Origin: Erwinia endophytica
GTDB taxonomy: Bacteria; Pseudomonadota; Gammaproteobacteria; Enterobacterales; Enterobacteriaceae
DNA: 53,585 bases
Direction: 5' to 3'
Assembly (NCBI RefSeq): GCF_009295515.1
Contig: NZ_RQVV01000050.1
Coordinates: forward strand, 1 to 53,585
Part shown: positions 48,308 through 53,585 of the stretch, piece by piece
Layout: every line of letters begins with the position of its first letter
Position numbering within the stretch: position 1 is the stretch's first letter
Program-made: the position numbers and the translations under genes
Notes under the pieces: model-generated
The model's input: only the letters and a program-made list of their open reading frames with translations
Told to the model about the DNA's origin: nothing
Database searches by the model: none

Positions 48308-49576
48308 ATGAGTTTACCCTCACCTCCCCACTCCGCCTTCTCCAGTTCGCAGCGTCACTGTCACCTGCTTTTGCTACTGTATCTCCCTGGAGCAAGTGTA
48401 ACCCTTGATTCGCTGTGTCAACTCAACGGGGTGGATCGATCCATTACCCGCCAGGATATCGCGGCAGTAGCAGAGAAAATCCAACACTATCATCGAATTA
48501 ATCTGCATCAGGAAGCAAACGGCAACTACTGGATCGATGGTCCGGAACTGGATCTGCGACTGTGCCTGCTACACTGGTTACGTCGTGGGCTGCGCCTAAC
48601 TCCGGACTTTATCCATCATCACTTTGCCACAGCGGTAAAACAGCAGTTGAAAGCGCAGCGGACAGAAAAGGTACTGTACGATGAACGCAATCTTCAGGCC
48701 CTGGTGCAGTATTGCGCACAAAGGCTCTCACGTGAGTTCAACAACCGCGACAGACAATTTTTACTGCTCTTTATGCAGCATACGCTTTGCCGTCGTCAGC
48801 ATATTGAGTTCAGTGAAACCCAGCAGACCTGGTTGAAAGCGCATATTGAGTATCAGGTGGCAGAAGAAATTGTGCATCACTGGCAAAAACGCAGCCAGTC
48901 CGCGCCTGATGCCAGTGTAATCTGGTTATTTTCCCTGCTGTTCAGTCAAATACATCTCCCTGTCGTAAGCCATATCCGCCACGACTATGAACGCCAGTTG
49001 CTGGAGGCGGTCCGACAGATGATTGAACACTTCCAGAAGCTTTCGGCGGTGCGCTTCAGTGATCAACAAGGACTGTGTTCACAGCTTTACACCCACCTTG
49101 CGCAGGCATTAGAACGTATCCAGTTTGGCATTGGCACTGATAGCTGCCTGACGGGAGATGTTGTGCGACTCTATCCCCGACTACTGCGCACGACCCAAGT
49201 CGCCGTGACAAACGTTGAGCAGCTTTATGGCCTGACGTTTTCGCCAGAGGAACTGGGGTTGATAGCAATTATTTTTGGCGCGTGGCTGATGCAGGAAAAT
49301 GCGCTACAGGAAAAACAGGTACTACTGCTGACGGGTAAAGACAGCCAACTGGAACAGAAAGTGGAACAACAGTTGAGAGAACTGACATTACTGCCGCTCA
49401 ATATCAAATATCTCGATGTGGAAGCGTACCAGCGCCACGGCGCACCAAAAGGGATTACGCTGGTTATTACCCCTTACGCAGCCCCTCTGCCACTCTACTC
49501 GCCACCGCTCATCCACGCCGAATTGCCCCTGCAAGACCACCAACAGCATTGCATCCGCCTGCTGTTGGAGTCCTGA
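48308..49576 (+). CDS. csiE: Stationary-phase inducible protein CsiE
   Basis: A 422-residue protein with the layout of CsiE. The N-terminal part has a helix-turn-helix region, and two PRD-like helical domains follow (QFLLLFMQHTL... and LCSQLYTHLAQALERIQFGI). The C-terminal part has ELGLIAIIFGAWLMQEN and LLTGKDSQLEQKVEQQLRELTLLPLNI-type segments. In E. coli it is induced by carbon starvation and RpoS; its function is unknown. I chose ATG 48308. It is convergent with glyA. Confidence 0.88.
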   Translation: MSLPSPPHSAFSSSQRHCHLLLLLYLPGASVTLDSLCQLNGVDRSITRQDIAAVAEKIQHYHRINLHQEANGNYWIDGPELDLRLCLLHWLRRGLRLTPDFIHHHFATAVKQQLKAQRTEKVLYDERNLQALVQYCAQRLSREFNNRDRQFLLLFMQHTLCRRQHIEFSETQQTWLKAHIEYQVAEEIVHHWQKRSQSAPDASVIWLFSLLFSQIHLPVVSHIRHDYERQLLEAVRQMIEHFQKLSAVRFSDQQGLCSQLYTHLAQALERIQFGIGTDSCLTGDVVRLYPRLLRTTQVAVTNVEQLYGLTFSPEELGLIAIIFGAWLMQENALQEKQVLLLTGKDSQLEQKVEQQLRELTLLPLNIKYLDVEAYQRHGAPKGITLVITPYAAPLPLYSPPLIHAELPLQDHQQHCIRLLLES

Positions 49577-49611
49577 ACCGCCCCGGAGAAAAGGGGAACG
49601 ATGTCGGCCGG

Positions 49612-50865
49612 TTACGCGTAGACCGGGAAGCGGGCACAAATATTCAACACCTGCGCCTTCACACGTTCCTGGACGCTTTGATCATTGATATTGTCGAGAA
49701 TATCGCTAATCCAGCCAGCCAGCTCACGTACTTCTGCTTCCTTAAAGCCACGACGCGTCACCGCCGGCGACCCAATACGGATACCAGAAGTCACAAACGG
49801 GCTCTTTGGATCGTTCGGCACGCTATTTTTGTTCACGGTGATGTTAGCGCGCCCCAGCGCGGCATCGGCTTCTTTACCGGTTAGATTTTTGTCAACCAGG
49901 TCCAGCAGGAACAGGTGGTTATGGGTTCCACCGGAAACGACTTTGTAGCCACGCGCAAGGAACACGTCCACCATCGCTTTAGCGTTTTTAGCCACCTGCT
50001 GTTGGTAAACTTTAAACTCTGGCTCCATTGCTTCTTTTAATGCTACCGCTTTACCCGCGATCACATGCATCAGCGGCCCACCCTGACCACCTGGGAACAC
50101 GGCAGAATTCAACTTCTTATACAGTTCCTCATCCCCACCTTTCGCAAGGATCAAACCACCACGCGGTCCTGCGAGGGTTTTATGGGTGGTGGTGGTCACG
50201 ATGTGTGCGTGAGGAACTGGATTTGGGTAAACATCAGCCGCGACCAGGCCAGCCACATGTGCCATATCGACAAACAGATAGGCACCAACACTGTCAGCGA
50301 TTTCACGCATTTTTGCCCAGTCACAAATACCGGAGTAAGCAGAAAAACCGCCGATAATCATTTTCGGCTGGTGCTTCTGCGCCTGCGCAGCCAGGTGGTC
50401 ATAATCGATTTTTCCGCTTTCGTCGATGCCGTAAGGCACCACGTTGTACAGCTTACCGGACAGATTGACCGGAGAACCATGCGTCAGGTGCCCGCCATGT
50501 GCCAGGTTCATCCCCAAAATAGTGTCGCCCGGTTGTAACAGAGCTGTGTATACCGCGAAGTTCGCCTGAGAACCAGAGTGTGGCTGCACATTAGCATAAT
50601 CAGCGCCGAACAACGCTTTAGCACGGTCAATGGCCAGTTGCTCAACGATATCCACATACTCACAACCGCCATAATAGCGCTTGCCTGGATAGCCTTCGGC
50701 ATATTTGTTAGTCAGCTGAGACCCTTGTGCCTGCATGACACGCGGACTGGTGTAATTTTCAGAAGCAATCAGTTCAATATGCTCTTCCTGACGCACTTTC
50801 TCTTGCTCCATTGCCTGCCATAATTCGGCATCATAATCGGCAATATTCATATCACGCTTTAACAT
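49612..50865 (-). CDS. glyA: Serine hydroxymethyltransferase
   Basis: A 417-residue PLP enzyme interconverting serine and glycine with tetrahydrofolate, the main source of one-carbon units. It begins [19 protein letters not shown], has [16 protein letters not shown] and [12 protein letters not shown], and the PLP lysine motif [15 protein letters not shown]. It is near-identical to E. coli GlyA in layout and ends [13 protein letters not shown] precedes ATG 50865. A likely PurR operator lies upstream. It is convergent with csiE; hmp, its usual divergent neighbour, is absent. Confidence 0.98.
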   Translation of the reverse strand: MLKRDMNIADYDAELWQAMEQEKVRQEEHIELIASENYTSPRVMQAQGSQLTNKYAEGYPGKRYYGGCEYVDIVEQLAIDRAKALFGADYANVQPHSGSQANFAVYTALLQPGDTILGMNLAHGGHLTHGSPVNLSGKLYNVVPYGIDESGKIDYDHLAAQAQKHQPKMIIGGFSAYSGICDWAKMREIADSVGAYLFVDMAHVAGLVAADVYPNPVPHAHIVTTTTHKTLAGPRGGLILAKGGDEELYKKLNSAVFPGGQGGPLMHVIAGKAVALKEAMEPEFKVYQQQVAKNAKAMVDVFLARGYKVVSGGTHNHLFLLDLVDKNLTGKEADAALGRANITVNKNSVPNDPKSPFVTSGIRIGSPAVTRRGFKEAEVRELAGWISDILDNINDQSVQERVKAQVLNICARFPVYA

Positions 50866-50978
50866 CCGTTTCTCCTGACTCAGCTAACTAATATACGGCA
50901 TTGAACAACCCGTGAGGGTAAAGGCCAACAGTGTAAACCGTTTTGCCTACCGAGGGGTAGCCGGAAAGCGCGCTTTTT

Positions 50979-50994
50979 ACGCAAACGATTGGCT
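50979..50994. promoter_or_regulatory. PurR operator upstream of glyA
   Basis: acgcaaacgattggct, read on the glyA strand as AGCCAATCGTTTGCGT, closely matches the PurR site known in front of E. coli glyA. It would couple one-carbon supply to purine need. Confidence 0.7.
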
Positions 50995-51508
50995 TCAGTG
51001 CTGGCAAGGTTTGTTTCCCTTTTTTTGCCAGCACCGGCTTCACGATATTTCGTCATCATCCAAATGCGAATCCTTCACAATACCAGAGATTCGGGGGCAA
51101 AAATTACCCTGTTACAAAATGCGGGTTTGGATATTTCATGTTTTGATACAGGGCTGCCATTGAACGTCCAGGGCCTATCCTCCCAGACATCCCCCCAATG
51201 ACATACTGACACCGCCTCATAAAAGGATTAAGCCCGGCTGACAAATACCCCACATTCAACCTCCAGAGCTCAATGAAACCTTTTCTTCATTGGCATTTAA
51301 CCTGAAGCGGAAAAAGGGAGAAATACAAGACGGTAACTTTCCAAATACAAGCGATGACACTCTGACCTGTTACAATAATTTTAATCGCATCGCATAATGG
51401 CACTACACTTACGTGGGATGACATCCCGCCAGCGCTGGTCTTGCAAAATACAGCATCATGGTGCGAAGTTACTGAACGCTATACAACAACCTTGAAGGAT
51501 AAAATACA
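50995..51508. other. Intergenic region between glyA and the dehydrogenase gene
   Basis: About 510 bases without a supportable gene. The left part should carry the glyA promoter and leader, and the right part the promoter of the dehydrogenase gene. The hmp gene expected here from the E. coli order is not present and I see no remnant of it. No RNA gene was recognised. Confidence 0.4.
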
Positions 51509-52579
51509 ATGAAAGCAGTCGTTTATTATGGAGAAAATGATGTTCGTATCGAGGAACGTCCCAAACCGCAAATAATCCACCCCAGTGATGCCATTATTCG
51601 CATGACAAAAACCACTATTTGTGGAACCGATTTAGGGATACTGAAAGGGAAAAACCCTGAGATAGAAGAAACCGCACGCCGTAAAACCGGTGAGTTTAAT
51701 GGACGTATTCTTGGCCATGAGGGAATTGGCATTGTAGAAGAAGTGGGTTCTGCAGTAAGTAATTTCAAAAAAGGTGATAAAGTTATCATTTCTTGTATAA
51801 GCCGCTGCGGGACTTGTGAGAACTGCCAAAAACAGCTTTACGCCCACTGCCTGAATGACGGTGGCTGGATTATGGGATATATGATAGATGGCACTCAGGC
51901 AGAATTCGTACGCACCCCTTATGCCGATAACTCCCTTTACCTGCTCCCTGATGAACTTAAAGAAGATGCTGGCGTTTTTCTTTCTGATGCATTACCGACA
52001 GCCCATGAAATTGGCGTTCAGAACGGCGCAATAAAACCAGGGGACACTGTCGCCATTGTTGGCGCAGGCCCGGTAGGTATGAGCTGTTTACTTACCGGAG
52101 TACTTTATTCTCCCTCTCAGATAATAATGATCGACATGGATGAAAATCGCCTGGCTATGGCCAGAGAAATGGGGGCAACGCACACCGTTAACTCAGCGAA
52201 AGAAGATGCCACCCGCAGAGTCATGGAACTAACGGGTCAGCGCGGCGTGGACTGTGCCATAGAAGCCGTTGGAATAGAACCCACATGGAACATCTGTCAA
52301 AACATCGTAAAAGAAGGTGGCCACTTAGCCAACGTAGGCGTTCATGGTAAATCAGTCAGCTTCTCGATTGAAAAACTATGGATAAAAAACCTCACCATAA
52401 CAACCGGCCTCGTTAACGGAAACACGACGGGCATGCTCCTGAAAACATGCTGCTCAGGAAAACTGCCGACAGAAAAATTGGCCACTCACCATTTCAATTT
52501 TAACGAAATTGAAAAAGCCTACGATGTTTTCAAACATGCGGCTGATGAAAACGCCATGAAGGTCATTATTGATTTCTAA
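51509..52579 (+). CDS. Zinc-dependent alcohol dehydrogenase (MDR family)
   Basis: A 356-residue medium-chain dehydrogenase. Catalytic zinc ligands are Cys in TTICGTDLGIL, the GHEGIGIVEEVG motif (His, Glu) and a later Asp/Cys. The structural zinc cysteines are in SRCGTCENCQKQLYAHC. The Rossmann fold has VAIVGAGPVGMS, then IMIDMDENRLAMA; the Asp after the second strand suggests NAD. It resembles secondary-alcohol (isopropanol-type) dehydrogenases; the substrate is not known. AAGGAT precedes ATG 51509. A strong terminator follows the stop, so it is a single-gene unit. It sits where hmp lies in E. coli. Confidence 0.88.
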   Translation: MKAVVYYGENDVRIEERPKPQIIHPSDAIIRMTKTTICGTDLGILKGKNPEIEETARRKTGEFNGRILGHEGIGIVEEVGSAVSNFKKGDKVIISCISRCGTCENCQKQLYAHCLNDGGWIMGYMIDGTQAEFVRTPYADNSLYLLPDELKEDAGVFLSDALPTAHEIGVQNGAIKPGDTVAIVGAGPVGMSCLLTGVLYSPSQIIMIDMDENRLAMAREMGATHTVNSAKEDATRRVMELTGQRGVDCAIEAVGIEPTWNICQNIVKEGGHLANVGVHGKSVSFSIEKLWIKNLTITTGLVNGNTTGMLLKTCCSGKLPTEKLATHHFNFNEIEKAYDVFKHAADENAMKVIIDF

Positions 52580-52623
52580 AGAATCGCCAATCACATCAGT
52601 ACCGATGCAACAACAGTCAGTCT

Positions 52624-52646
52624 CCTCCGGCAAAGCCGGAGGTTTT
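52624..52646 (+). terminator. Terminator of the alcohol dehydrogenase gene
   Basis: A perfect 8-bp stem CCTCCGGC / GCCGGAGG with an AAA loop, followed by TTTT, 45 bases after the stop codon. Confidence 0.85.
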
Positions 52647-52649
52647 GAA

Positions 52650-53145
52650 TCGCTACGGATAATCCAGACACTTCCGAGCCGTTGATAATATTGGTTTTCG
52701 TATTCTGCCGGTGGCATCTGATTGCTCGAACCATGCCGACGCCTACAGTTATAAAACAGTTCGATGTAATCAAAAACATCGCGGCGGGCTTCTTCCCGCG
52801 TTCCGTAGATCTTTTTCTTTATCCGTTCGCGTTTCAGTCGCTGGAGAAAGCTTTCCGCAACCGCGTTGTCGTGGCAGTTACCGCGACGGCTCATGCTGCC
52901 CTCCAGTCCGTGTGATTTCAGGAACGACTGCCACTCATGGCTTGTGTACTGACTGCCCTGATCCGAGTGAACCAGCACCTGTTTTTGGGGGTTACGCCGC
53001 CATACAGCCATCAGCAGTGCGTTCAGGACAATGTCCTTTGTCATCCGGGATTGCATTGACCAGCCGATAATTTTACGTGAGAACAGATCAACAACCACGG
53101 CAAGATACAGCCAGCCTTCGTGAGTCCTGATGTAGGTTTATGATC
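52650..53145 (-). pseudogene. IS3-family transposase OrfB, 3' fragment
   Basis: The fragment covers the catalytic core and tail of an IS3-family transposase different from the IS3 at 1624: [55 protein letters not shown] and the end AEYENQYYQRL. The N-terminal half and OrfA are missing; the frame meets a stop just before TYIR, so the copy is truncated at about 53145. At its other end the frame has no stop of its own and runs into the dehydrogenase terminator and gene. It is non-functional. Confidence 0.85.
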
Positions 53146-53198
53146 CTGAGCTCATGGCTTTAGGGGAGTACAATCATCTTTTCGAAGATTAGATAACT

Positions 53199-53224
53199 AA
53201 CCCGGCCACCGCGCCGGGTTTTTT
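53199..53224 (+). terminator. Orphan rho-independent terminator
   Basis: AACCCGGC (53199-53206) pairs with GCCGGGTT (53213-53220) and a T-run follows. It is oriented for a rightward transcript, but the sequence to its left is the truncated IS fragment. The gene it served was probably removed by the IS event. Confidence 0.7.
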
Positions 53225-53228
53225 GTGC

Positions 53229-53585
53229 CTAGTTACAGCGCCCTGTCACCTTACCTACCAGAGCCTTAGCTGAATCGAAGCCACCAAAGCCAGAAGTTGT
53301 TTTGGTCATCAACACCGTTCCATCATCCTGTATCACCCAAGTTTCCATAGCGTGTTTACCTGGTTCTGTAGTTAAACCCAGAACTACATTGGATGACAAC
53401 GCTTTGTAGACCATGCCGCCGCCGTTAAGCCCATCATAAATCACGACCGCATAATCCGGGTTGATCATTATCGTAAACTTACCACCATAAGAATCATCCT
53501 CCCTACTATATCCATTTCTCTCTGCATAACTAAATAACTGCGCTTAATACCGCTTCACTTTCGTTAGCCCGTGTTTGTTGCCAGG
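53229..53585 (-). CDS. Partial unknown protein at the window edge
   Basis: The clear frame ends at 53229 (GKVTGRCN) and is open back to about 53530, reading NGYSREDDSYGGKFTIMI then NPDYAVVIYDGLNGGGMVYKAL. The first ATG inside is at 53468, but the protein-like sequence extends upstream of it. A neighbouring frame (WQQTRANESEAVLSAVI) reaches the window edge, so a frameshift near 53530 may split the gene. I do not recognise the family. The sequence is rich in Gly and aromatic residues. Confidence 0.35.

Noticed and set aside
52454..52620. C-terminal extension of the IS3-family transposase into the dehydrogenase gene
   Set aside because: The frame simply lacks a stop at the IS end; the dehydrogenase gene and its terminator account for this DNA.

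Overview
The window is chromosomal DNA of an enterobacterium (order Enterobacterales). From 22.6 kb to 50.9 kb the gene order follows the Escherichia block guaA-guaB / xseA / yfgJ-der-bamB-yfgM-hisS-ispG-rodZ-pilW-rlmN-ndk / sseA / sseB-pepB / iscS-iscR-trmJ / suhB / csiE / glyA. The proteins are clearly diverged from E. coli, and a PQQ glucose dehydrogenase gene (gcd) sits between xseA and yfgJ, so the host is a relative rather than E. coli. I cannot name the genus.

Bases 1-1513 hold an IS1-family fragment, an interrupted unknown reading frame and a RelE/RelB-type toxin-antitoxin pair. They appear to be the flank of an island inserted at the 3' end of guaA. The island runs from about 1514 to 22640 between two 13-bp direct copies of the guaA end. 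It carries a P4-type integrase, an AlpA-type excisionase, a plasmid-like RepA next to iterons and DnaA boxes, an oriT closely resembling that of RP4/IncP with its TraJ protein, and mating-pore genes trbJ-trbK-trbL. No relaxase, coupling protein or other trb gene is present, so it looks like an integrative mobilizable element that uses an IncP-type helper. Its cargo is a two-gene Gabija-type defence system (gajA-gajB) and an IS3 copy with a 3-bp target duplication. That IS3 is split by a 6.9-kb Tn3-family transposon with a 5-bp target duplication and 38-bp ends. The transposon passengers are a two-domain peptidoglycan hydrolase (M23-like plus GH19-like) and an overlapping gene for a small exported protein. 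This resembles an antibacterial effector-immunity pair carried as transposon cargo.

The right half is housekeeping: GMP synthesis, outer-membrane assembly (bamB), ribosome GTPase (der), histidyl-tRNA synthetase, isoprenoid synthesis (ispG), cell shape (rodZ), RNA methylation (rlmN, trmJ), nucleotide balance (ndk) and Fe-S regulation. The isc operon is incomplete. iscR and iscS are present, but iscU, iscA, hscB, hscA, fdx and iscX are missing from their usual place before pepB. The C-terminal tail of IscS is replaced and a small inverted-repeat element lies at the junction. Beyond glyA, hmp is replaced by a zinc alcohol dehydrogenase gene, followed by an IS3-family fragment, an orphan terminator and a partial unknown gene at the window edge.
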